In this document: in pieces, positions 1 to 7,235 of the stretch | Numbering within the stretch: the first letter of the stretch is position 1 | Layout: each line of letters begins with the position of its first letter | Origin: JAAAPF01 sp046541805 | GTDB taxonomy: Bacteria; Pseudomonadota; Alphaproteobacteria; Geminicoccales; Geminicoccaceae | Reading direction: 5' to 3' | Assembly: GCA_046541805.1 (NCBI GenBank) | Contig: JBKHCM010000001.1 | Span: 21,131 to 85,130, forward strand | DNA length: 64,000 nucleotides | Program-made: the position numbers and the translations under genes | Notes under the pieces: model-generated | Database searches by the model: none | Told to the model about the DNA's origin: nothing | Seen by the model: the letters and a program-made list of their open reading frames with translations, nothing else

Positions 1-133
1 CCCTGTGCGCATGATGCCTTGCCCCGCTCGTCCGCTGTTGGGTTTGGAGGACCGTTGCGGCGGTCCACGCCCGAGGGGTAACCGCGCGCGCCGCGCGCAC
101 GAAGAAAAACCGGGTTGGCGTGTCAGGCTTGTG

Positions 134-158
134 GTTTACCCCGCCACATGATGTAAAC
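134..158. promoter_or_regulatory. Inverted repeat GTTTAC-N13-GTAAAC upstream of the ScfR-like regulator
   Basis: Two six-base arms, GTTTAC (134-139) and GTAAAC (153-158), face each other across 13 bases. A second pair, TGTCA/TGACA, follows at about 161-179. Regulators of the ScfR/RamB family are known to bind near their own promoters, so this could be an autoregulatory operator; that role is inferred. If translation starts at 189, both repeats lie in the promoter or leader rather than inside the gene. Confidence 0.35.
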
Positions 159-188
159 TTGTCAAAAGCCGTGATGACAGGGGGTAGC

Positions 189-1595
189 TTGCGCGTCCGC
201 AAAACCTTCGTGGGCCCGAGGCTGCGCCAGCTCCGCAAGGAGCGCGGCCAGAGCCAGGTGGACATGGCCCGCGCCCTCGGGGTCAGCGCCTCCTACGTCA
301 ATCTGCTGGAGAACAATCAGCGCTCGCTGTCGCTGCCGGTGCTCCTGCGCGTCGCCGAGGTCTACGGCGTCGACTGGCGCGATCTGTTGCAGGACGACGC
401 GCCGACGACCCTCGCCGACCTCAAGAACGCGCTCGAGGACCCCGTCTTCGGCGACGACAAGCCCGACCTGCAGGAGCTCCGTGCCGCCCTCGACCACAGC
501 CCGCGGCTGGCGCGCACGCTGTTGAACCTGCACCGGGCCTACCGCGCCTTGAGCGAGGAGCTGCTGTTGGCCACCGAGGGCGGCGAGGCGCCCTCCTATC
601 AGAGCGTCGAGACGGTCGTGCACGACCTCTTCCGGCGCCACCGCAACCACTTCGACGCGCTCGAGCGCGCCGCCGAGCGCTTTCGCGCCGGCGAGGACAT
701 CGCCCCCGACGAGGTCTACGCCCATCTCAAGCGCCGCCTCGCCGAGCGCTTCGGCATCGAGGTCATCCCGACGCCGACCCGCGAGCTCCCCCATACGCTT
801 CGCGCCTACGACGAGACGACGGGGCGCATCCGGCTCTCGGACGCGATGGATTACCCCAACAAGGTCTTCCAGCTCACCCACGTCGCCGGACTCCTGGAGT
901 ACCGCGAGGTCATCGACCGCATCATCACCGGCGGCGGGCTCGCGGGCCCGCGCGAGCAGGCGCGCTGCCGGGTCGAGCTCGCCAACTACCTCGCCGCCGC
1001 GGTGCTGATGCCCTACGAGCTCTTCCTCGCGGAGGCCGAGGCCAGCGCCTACGACATCGACCACCTGGCCGCCCGCTTCGGCGTCTCCTTCGAGCAGGCC
1101 TGCCACCGGCTGACCACGCTGCAGCGCGACGGGGCGCAGGGCGTGCCGCTCTTCTTCGTGCGCATCGACCGCGCCGGCAACGTCACCAAGCGCTTCAACG
1201 CCACCAGCTTCAACCTCGCCCAGTACGGCGGGGCGTGCCCGCGCTGGGACATCCACCAGAGCTTCGCGATGCCGGGCCGCATCCTGCCGCAGTTCGTCGA
1301 GCTCCCCGACGGCTCGCAGTACTTCACGATCAGCCGCACCGTCGACCGCCCGGCGCTGGACCGCCACAGCCACGACCATCGCCTCGCCGTCACCCTCGGC
1401 TGCGCCATCGAGCACGCGCCCAAGCTGATCTACGCCCAGGGCTACCAGCTGGGCGATCCGGGCCTCGCCACACCGATCGGCATCAACTGTCGGCTGTGCC
1501 CGCGCCAGCACTGCCCCCAGCGCGCCCAACAGCCGCTGCATCTGGACCTGCCGATCGACGAGCGGCGGCGAGGGCATACCCGGTTCGAGAGTTGA
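189..1595 (+). CDS. ScfR-family (short-chain fatty acid) transcriptional regulator
   Basis: Soluble DNA-binding regulator of the XRE / IrrE-like / DUF2083 architecture. A helix-turn-helix lies near the N terminus (RLRQLRKERGQSQ followed by a VSASYVNLLENNQRSLS recognition segment). The middle is IrrE-like, but the metalloprotease HExxH is replaced by HVAGL, which is usual for this family. A C-terminal cysteine cluster is present (INCRLCPRQHCPQRA). Family members such as ScfR and RamB control acetate or propionate-linked carbon metabolism. I chose the TTG at 189 because AGGGGG sits just upstream and the protein then begins MRVRKTFVGPRLRQL, like relatives; ATG 174 and GTG 120 are in-frame alternatives. 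The adjacent DUF4914 gene on the same strand may be a target, but that is only positional. Confidence 0.85.
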   Translation: MRVRKTFVGPRLRQLRKERGQSQVDMARALGVSASYVNLLENNQRSLSLPVLLRVAEVYGVDWRDLLQDDAPTTLADLKNALEDPVFGDDKPDLQELRAALDHSPRLARTLLNLHRAYRALSEELLLATEGGEAPSYQSVETVVHDLFRRHRNHFDALERAAERFRAGEDIAPDEVYAHLKRRLAERFGIEVIPTPTRELPHTLRAYDETTGRIRLSDAMDYPNKVFQLTHVAGLLEYREVIDRIITGGGLAGPREQARCRVELANYLAAAVLMPYELFLAEAEASAYDIDHLAARFGVSFEQACHRLTTLQRDGAQGVPLFFVRIDRAGNVTKRFNATSFNLAQYGGACPRWDIHQSFAMPGRILPQFVELPDGSQYFTISRTVDRPALDRHSHDHRLAVTLGCAIEHAPKLIYAQGYQLGDPGLATPIGINCRLCPRQHCPQRAQQPLHLDLPIDERRRGHTRFES

Positions 1596-2007
1596 GCCGA
1601 GGCGCTGGGGCGGTGCGGCCCGCGCTACACCGCGCCCCACCGCTGATCCCCGAGGCATCGGCGCAACCCGCTACGGTCCACGCGGGGTTTCTCACGCCCG
1701 GCCAGTGGCTCGCCGGGCCCGCCGCCCGGGCACCGACGCCGCGATGAACGCTCGCGAACCGCGTCGTTCATTCCATGGTAATTTTTTCGGTGGGGCCGCG
1801 ACAAATAGACCTCACCGACATATCGACTATTTCCGAGCGAATACTGTATTCGTACGCGACGGGTACGCGTGGGTCGACGGCCGCCACGGTGGGGTCGGCG
1901 CCAGCGGGCGTGCCCGCGGCGGCCACGCTGGAGCCAACGGTCGAACCGCGGCCGATCGGCGGGTCTCGCATCGCCGCGCCCCGGCCGCCCCTGGGGAAGC
2001 TGACGCC
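1596..2007. promoter_or_regulatory. Regulatory region upstream of the DUF4914 gene with two palindromes
   Basis: This 412-base stretch has no convincing gene. It contains an AT-richer patch (about 1775-1855) and two clear inverted repeats. ATGAACG/CGTTCAT has arms at 1744-1750 and 1765-1771. The 15-base palindrome CGAATACTGTATTCG lies at 1838-1852. GTACGCG occurs twice directly after it. These are operator-like. The DUF4914 reading frame is open upstream through this region but lacks a ribosome site and family similarity there, so I treat it as non-coding. Confidence 0.4.
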
Positions 2008-3909
2008 ATGGTCATGGTGAAGAATCGCTACGCGTCCTTCGCGCTGCCGGCGGAGGTCGAGGAGATTTTCGCTGCCGCCCCCAAAGTGACGATGGCCGGC
2101 ACCCTTGCCGAGCTCGTCGCGCTCTCGACCCGCGACGCCGAGGGCGGCTGGCACGACGTGGCCTACGACGTGCCCGGCCACGGCCGCGTCGTCGAGGCCG
2201 TCGTCTGCCGTGCGAAGAACGGCGTCGTCGCCAACTACACCGAGGCCTACATGCGCCGGCGCGATCCGGACTGCATGGTCATCGGCGACGAGCGCCCGAC
2301 CGACAAGCCCACCTTCGAGCAGCGCTTCGAGCAGCCCTTCGCGCCGGTCCGCCGCCGCGCCTTCGAGTGGCTGAAGACCCAGCCGCTCGCGGCGTACCCG
2401 TTCTACGCCGGCCTGCCCGGCAAGGGCACGCCCGCGATGGTGGTGGCCCCCGACAACGCCGGCTTCTTCGCCCTCGGCCTCGCGCTGTTGCAGGGCATCA
2501 TCCCGCCGGAGAAGGTCCCCGAGGACTTCGAGCCGCAGGCCGTCATCTACGTCGTCCCGCCCTTTCGCCACACCGACTTCGACGGCAAGCAGGTCGTCGT
2601 GCACAACCGGACCGAGGCCGGCCACGAGCTCTTCAGCTTCAACCTCTACCCCGGGCCCAGCGCGAAGAAGGGCGTCTACGGGGTGCTGTTGAACCTGGGC
2701 GAGCACGAGCATTGGCTGACGATGCACTGCTCGACCGTCCGGCTCGTCACCCCTTACGGCAACAAGCTCGTGATCTCCCACGAGGGTGCGAGCGGCGGCG
2801 GCAAGAGCGAGATGCTGGAGCACGTCCACCGCCGGCCCGACGGTGCGCTCCTGATCGGCCGGAACCTGGAGACCGAGGACGAGCAGACGCTCGCGCTGCC
2901 GCAGGCCTGCGAGTTGCAGCCCGTCACCGACGACATGGCGCTCTGCCACCCGTCGCTCGATAAGGGCAACGGCCGGCTGACGCTGATGGACGCGGAGGAC
3001 GCCTGGTTCGTGCGCTGCAACCACCTCGACCACTACGGCACGGACCCGCATCTCGAGGAGCTCTGCATCAACCCGCCCGAGCCGCTCTTGTTCTTGAACG
3101 TCGAGGGTCATCCCGGGGCGACCTGCCTCATCTGGGAGCACACCGAGGATGAGCCCGGCGTGCCGTGCCCCAACCCGCGCGTCATCATCCCCCGGCGGAT
3201 CATCCCGCGCGTGGTCGAAGGTGCCGTCGACGTCGACGTCCGCAGCATGGGCGTGCGCACCCCGCCCTGCTCGCGCGACCTGCCCACCTTCGGCATCATC
3301 GGGCTGTTCCACGTCCTGCCGGCGGCGCTCGCCTGGCTCTGGCGGCTGGTGGCGCCGCGCGGCCACGCCAATCCGAGCATCGTGCAGACCGAGGGCATGA
3401 CGTCGGAGGGCGTGGGCTCCTATTGGCCCTTCGCCACCGGCCGGCGGGTCGACCAAGCCAACCTGCTGTTGAACCAGATCGTCGAGACGCCGCGGGTCCG
3501 CTACATCCTGGTCCCGAACCAGCACATCGGCAGCTGGCGCGTCGGCTTCATGCCGCAGTGGATCACGCGCGAGTATCTCGCCCGGCGCGGCGGCGCGCGC
3601 TTCGAGCCCGACCAGCTCCGCCCCGCCCGCTGCCCGCTGTTGGGCTTTACGCCCGGCAACATCGTCGTCGAGGGGCGCACCATCGGCACCCAGTTCTTCG
3701 AGGTCGACCGCCAGCCCGAGGTCGGCCCCGAGGCCTACGACCAGGGGGCCGCGCTGCTCGCCGCGTTCTTCCAGCGCGAGCTCGCGCAGTTCCTCGTGCC
3801 GGACCTGCTGCCGCTGGGCCGGCGCATCATCGAGTGCTGCCTCGAGGGCGGGACGACCGCGGACTACATGGCGGTGCTGGACGTCCCCGTCTTCGAGGTC
3901 GACGAGTAG
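2008..3909 (+). CDS. DUF4914-family P-loop protein (HprK/PEPCK-like)
   Basis: A 633-residue cytoplasmic protein that I recognise as DUF4914, a family of about this length without an established function. A Walker-A-like loop GASGGGKSEM lies at residues 260-269, after the segment VTPYGNKLVISHE. This layout (glycine-rich loop after a beta strand in a PEPCK or HPr-kinase-like core) suggests ATP or GTP binding; catalysis is not proven. No signal peptide is visible; one hydrophobic stretch (FGIIGLFHVLPAALAWLW) lies in the middle. The start at ATG 2008 is supported by GGGGAAG eight bases upstream; ATG 2014 is an alternative. The following gene starts five bases after the stop, so the two are probably co-transcribed. 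Confidence 0.65.
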   Translation: MVMVKNRYASFALPAEVEEIFAAAPKVTMAGTLAELVALSTRDAEGGWHDVAYDVPGHGRVVEAVVCRAKNGVVANYTEAYMRRRDPDCMVIGDERPTDKPTFEQRFEQPFAPVRRRAFEWLKTQPLAAYPFYAGLPGKGTPAMVVAPDNAGFFALGLALLQGIIPPEKVPEDFEPQAVIYVVPPFRHTDFDGKQVVVHNRTEAGHELFSFNLYPGPSAKKGVYGVLLNLGEHEHWLTMHCSTVRLVTPYGNKLVISHEGASGGGKSEMLEHVHRRPDGALLIGRNLETEDEQTLALPQACELQPVTDDMALCHPSLDKGNGRLTLMDAEDAWFVRCNHLDHYGTDPHLEELCINPPEPLLFLNVEGHPGATCLIWEHTEDEPGVPCPNPRVIIPRRIIPRVVEGAVDVDVRSMGVRTPPCSRDLPTFGIIGLFHVLPAALAWLWRLVAPRGHANPSIVQTEGMTSEGVGSYWPFATGRRVDQANLLLNQIVETPRVRYILVPNQHIGSWRVGFMPQWITREYLARRGGARFEPDQLRPARCPLLGFTPGNIVVEGRTIGTQFFEVDRQPEVGPEAYDQGAALLAAFFQRELAQFLVPDLLPLGRRIIECCLEGGTTADYMAVLDVPVFEVDE

Positions 3910-3914
3910 CGCGG

Positions 3915-4787
3915 GTGGAGCAGTTCGACACCGCCTTCGGCAAGCTGCGCCGGCCCGCCTTCGACCAGGTGCCCGCGGCGCACCGCCACCGGCTCATGGG
4001 CGTGGACTACGCCCGCATCGCCGGCAAGCAGGGGGGCGAGCTCTACGTCACGCGCCACGGCTGGGCCTGCCTCGATTCCGTCCTGCCCAGGGCGTGGTTC
4101 GTCGACGACCGCTTCAAGAAGGTGGGTCGAGCGCTCGCCGGCGCCACCGGCGCCGTCTACCGCGTGCCGGTCGACCACCACGCGCGCGAGGACTTCGCAC
4201 TGGTGGTGAAGTTCAGCCGCGCCGCGCAGGACATCCGGGTCACCATCCTCGACCAAAGCGCGCATCTGGACGCGCTCGAGCACGAGCGCATCGAGGCGGC
4301 GGCATTCCTCTCGCCGTTCGAAGAGTTCGCCAACCTCGTCAAGCTGCGCATGGCGGCGGGCTCGGCCGTGCGCACCGAACTTCCGCTCGCGATCTACTCA
4401 CCGCCGACGCGCTATGCCGACTGGCAGCTCGGGCGCCATTCCCACCTCTGCAGCCGCATGAACCGCGCCCTCGCCGCCGCGCAGGCGGACGTGCCCGAAC
4501 AGCACCGCGTCACCTACGATTGGGAACGGCTCTACATCCTGCTCTATCGCTGGATCGACGGCGTCGACGCCGAGGTCGCGGCGCAGACCGGGCTGATCAC
4601 CAAGGAGACCATGGTGGCGCTCGGCCAGGAGGCGCGGGCGCGGCTGCGCGCGCTCGGCTGGATGGTCTGCGACCACAAGCCCCGCCACGTCATCGTCCGC
4701 CCATCGCGGCGCGGGCACGGCCCCGTGCGTCGCGGCGACCGCATCCCCTGGGCGCTGATCGACTACGAGTTGCTCGTGCCGGTCTGA
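3915..4787 (+). CDS. Uncharacterised protein with a protein-kinase-like active-site layout
   Basis: A 290-residue soluble protein; I cannot name its family. The sequence has a kinase-fold pattern in the right order. A possible beta-3 lysine is in LVVKF (K99). A catalytic-loop-like CDHKPRHVIV (D253, K255; histidine where kinases usually have asparagine) follows. A DFG-like LIDYELL (D283) sits close to the C terminus, which leaves almost no C-lobe after the metal-binding aspartate, as in some small bacterial kinase relatives. GTG 3915 is chosen as the first start after the upstream stop; ATG 3996 would give 263 residues and still keep K99. It is tightly linked to the DUF4914 gene, suggesting a two-protein module. 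The kinase assignment is inference. Confidence 0.6.
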   Translation: MEQFDTAFGKLRRPAFDQVPAAHRHRLMGVDYARIAGKQGGELYVTRHGWACLDSVLPRAWFVDDRFKKVGRALAGATGAVYRVPVDHHAREDFALVVKFSRAAQDIRVTILDQSAHLDALEHERIEAAAFLSPFEEFANLVKLRMAAGSAVRTELPLAIYSPPTRYADWQLGRHSHLCSRMNRALAAAQADVPEQHRVTYDWERLYILLYRWIDGVDAEVAAQTGLITKETMVALGQEARARLRALGWMVCDHKPRHVIVRPSRRGHGPVRRGDRIPWALIDYELLVPV

Positions 4788-4891
4788 CGACCATCCGTCG
4801 CGCCGGTCGGTGAGGACCGGCGGCGGTCCTCGTCGGTGCCGTGATCCGGTTTCGTTTCCCCCTTGAGGGCACGCTCCTCTAATCTTTCGAG

Positions 4892-5460
4892 GTCGGCGTC
4901 GGGCTCGCCGGCGACAACCTGAAAAAGGCCACCGTCTTCACGTTGCCGGGGTGTGGCGGCAAGTCCTTCGCCATCAGCGCCGCCGTGCTCCAAGGCGTCA
5001 CGCTGCCGATCACGCCCCTGCAAATCCGCCGGGACGACGTGGTGAGCTCGGTCGGCCGCACCCTCGCCTTCGCGCCGGCGGAGAAGGCCATCATCCCGCG
5101 GCGACGCCGGCGTCGTCGGCGTCTTCGCCTGGACGCGCGCACGGCGCGCCGCGCGAAGACGGGCGGCCCTAGGCGGTGGACACGCTGGTCATCATGGAGA
5201 TCGTCTACCGATTCAGCGTCCGCGATTTGGGTGCGCTGTCGCTGGCGCTCGCCGACCTCACGGGCATCCGGCGCGCGCCGGATGCCGTCGGCACCGTCGC
5301 GGCCGTGCCGCTCGTCTTCACCTATGCGCCGTTCATGGAGTTTCCGTTCGACATGCGCCCCGTCGATCTCGTGCACGGCCTGGAGATTGTCGCCGTGAGC
5401 GTGGCGCTCGTCGTCGTGGTGGCGGCCGTGAAGTCCCGGCGCCGCGCCTTCGAAGACGAG
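4892..5460 (+). pseudogene. Relic of a cation-transporting P-type ATPase (C-terminal membrane region)
   Basis: Only the last part of a P-type ATPase is left, spread over three frames. Frame 2 (from 4892, just after an in-frame TAA at 4880) reads LKKATVFTLP, GVTLPITPLQI and SSVGRTLAFAPAE. Frame 3 (about 5103-5160) reads GVVGVFAWTRAR. Frame 1 (from 5176) reads DTLVIMEIVYRFSVR, FTYAPF and GLEIVAVSVA. These are the conserved blocks of the C-terminal membrane helices of bacterial Ca/Mg-type P-ATPases, in correct order. Normally invariant blocks are damaged: PGCGGKS stands where PTNGGE is usual, and QIRRDD where QILWVN is usual. The phosphorylation and ATP-binding domains are absent. It sits beside universal stress protein genes, a common neighbourhood for intact members. 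Confidence 0.75.
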
Positions 5461-5521
5461 CGTGCCGCCAGCGTGCGGCGGGCGACGTCGGTTCGCACCC
5501 CACGACCAAGGGAGGCGGGTC

Positions 5522-6359
5522 ATGAGGAGCTTGCTGGTCGCCACGGATCTGTCGGCGCGCTCCGAGTGGGCGCTGGCACCGGCGATGGCGCTGGCGCGGG
5601 AGCGGGACGCGAAGCTGGTCGTCGTCCACGTCGTCGACGACGACCTCCCACCGGCGCTCGCCGACGCCCAGGCGGACGAGGCGGGGCGCCTGTTGCGGGC
5701 CCGCTGCGACGCCCTCGCCGAGGGCGGCCGCCCGGAGGTCACCGTCGGGCCGGGCGCACGCCGATATCCAGGTGGCGGCCACGCGGCACGGCGCCGCGTG
5801 GGTGGTCCTCGGCACCCATCGCCACGACCCCTGGCGCGACATGTTCCGCGGCACGACGGCGGAGCGCGTCGTGCGCACCTGCGCGGTGCCCGTGCTGATC
5901 GTCCGCGACCCGGTGAAGGGTCCCTACGAGCGGGTGCTCGCGGCCGTCGACTTCTCCGTCTTCGCCCGCCGCGCCGTCGAGTTCACGCTCGGCTTTTTGC
6001 CGAACGCCGAGGTCGAGCTGATCCACGCCTTCAACGTGCCCTTCGGCGGGTTCCTCAAGGGCGAGGACACGCGCGACCAGATGGTGGCGGAGATCGACGC
6101 GCGCGTTCGCAAGCTCCTCGACGAGGAGATGGCGACCTTCCTCGCCCAACTCGACGACGCCGCCGGGCAGCTGCGCGGCGTCATGCTCGAAGGCGGCGTC
6201 CGCGAGGTCCTCATCGCCAGGGTCCAGCAGACGGCGCTCGACCTGCTCGTCATCGGCACGCACGGCAGATCGGGGCTCGCGCACGCGGTCCTGGGCAGCG
6301 TCGCCGAGGACCTCCTGCGCAGCCCGCCCTGCGACGTCCTCACCGTCGGCGCCCGATGA
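5522..6359 (+). pseudogene. Tandem universal stress protein (UspA) gene interrupted by a frameshift
   Basis: Two UspA domains, about 278 residues in total, are encoded in two frames. The first runs from ATG 5522 (GGAGG just upstream) as MRSLLVATDLSARSEWALA to about 5755. The reading then continues one base out of register from about 5760 as DIQVAATRHGAAWVVLGTH through the second domain. The second half keeps the ATP-binding signature GTHGRSGLAHAVLGSVAEDLL and ends at 6359. A single inserted base (or two lost) near 5745-5760 would explain it. It could be a true mutation or a sequencing error; the neighbouring ATPase relic favours real decay. Usp proteins are cytoplasmic stress and ATP-binding factors. 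GTG 5772 could start only a truncated protein. Confidence 0.75.
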
Positions 6360-6362
6360 CGG

Positions 6363-7235
6363 TCAGCGGGCTTCGTCGCCAAAGGGGGCGCCGTCGATAA
6401 GGGTCGGCGGGACGATCAAGAGGTCGCGGTCGCTCTCGCGGAGCAGCCGCGAGGTGACGCTGCCGAGGACCAGACGGCCGAGGCCGCGCCGAGCGTGGGT
6501 CGCGGTCACGACGAGGTCGACGTCGAGGCGGGCCGCGGCCTCTTCCAGGGCCGCCACCGGCTCGCCGGCGACGACGATGACGTCGGCCACGTCGGGCTGG
6601 CCAGCGGAGACGCTGGCCAGGTGACGACGCAACGCCGCCGCGGTCTCCGCCTCGTGCGCCTTGATCCCCGCCTCGGGCACACCCGCGGAGGCCATCTTTG
6701 CCGAGGCGAACGGATCGAAGGCGTGCAAGAGGCTCACATGGGTGGGCGCGGCCGCGCCGAAGCGGTGCAGGAGCGCGAGGATCGCCGGCCCGGGCTCGGC
6801 CTCCACCCCGACGAGCGCGTGCACGTAGGGCGTCGCGGCGGGGCCGCGGGCGATCAGCACCGGCACGCTCGCGACGCGGACGAGGCGCTCGACGGTCGTG
6901 TCGAGGAACAGCGCGCGCAAGAGCGAGCGCCGATGGTCGCCGACGACGAGCAGGTCGGCCGCGACGTCGACGGCGGCGCGAGCGATCGCGACGAAAGGGT
7001 CGCCGGTAACCACGCGCATTTCCTGCGCGAGGTCGGCGAGACCGCCGGCCTCGCGCGATAGCTCGCGTTCCGCGATGGCGGTCCGCTCGGCGACCACGTC
7101 GGCGGGCGCGTCCTCGTCGACGACGTGCACGAGCGCGAGCCGGGCCTCGGCCAGGCGGGCGAGGCTGGCGGCGCGGGCGAGCGCCGCCTCCGAGCGCTTG
7201 GAGAAGTCGCTCGCGGCCAGGATGCAGCGGATCAT
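6363..7235 (-). CDS. Tandem-domain universal stress protein
   Basis: A 290-residue protein with two UspA domains: the first begins MIRCILAASDFSKRSEAAL, and the second ends VVTATHARRGLGRLVLGSVTS, the nucleotide-binding signature. It is an intact relative of the frameshifted copy that converges on it from the left, only four bases away. Its ATG overlaps the stop of the cation antiporter gene by four bases, so the two are translationally coupled. That pairing suggests a role in regulating ion or pH homeostasis under stress. The start at 7235 is fixed by the overlap and by similarity to Usp N termini. Confidence 0.88.
   Translation of the reverse strand: MIRCILAASDFSKRSEAALARAASLARLAEARLALVHVVDEDAPADVVAERTAIAERELSREAGGLADLAQEMRVVTGDPFVAIARAAVDVAADLLVVGDHRRSLLRALFLDTTVERLVRVASVPVLIARGPAATPYVHALVGVEAEPGPAILALLHRFGAAAPTHVSLLHAFDPFASAKMASAGVPEAGIKAHEAETAAALRRHLASVSAGQPDVADVIVVAGEPVAALEEAAARLDVDLVVTATHARRGLGRLVLGSVTSRLLRESDRDLLIVPPTLIDGAPFGDEAR

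Noticed and set aside
1..119. Hairpin GGACCG-TTGCGG-CGGTCC (47-64) at the left edge
   Set aside because: Could be the terminator of a gene outside the window, but there is no T tract and no upstream gene is visible to judge it.
162..1658. Long open frame on the minus strand opposite the ScfR-like gene
   Set aside because: Antisense open frames of this kind are produced by GC-biased codons of the real gene; its protein shows no recognisable motif.
1705..2007. N-terminal extension of about 101 codons for the DUF4914 protein
   Set aside because: No ribosome site at 1705, arginine/glycine-rich unlike the family, and GGGGAAG stands correctly before ATG 2008.
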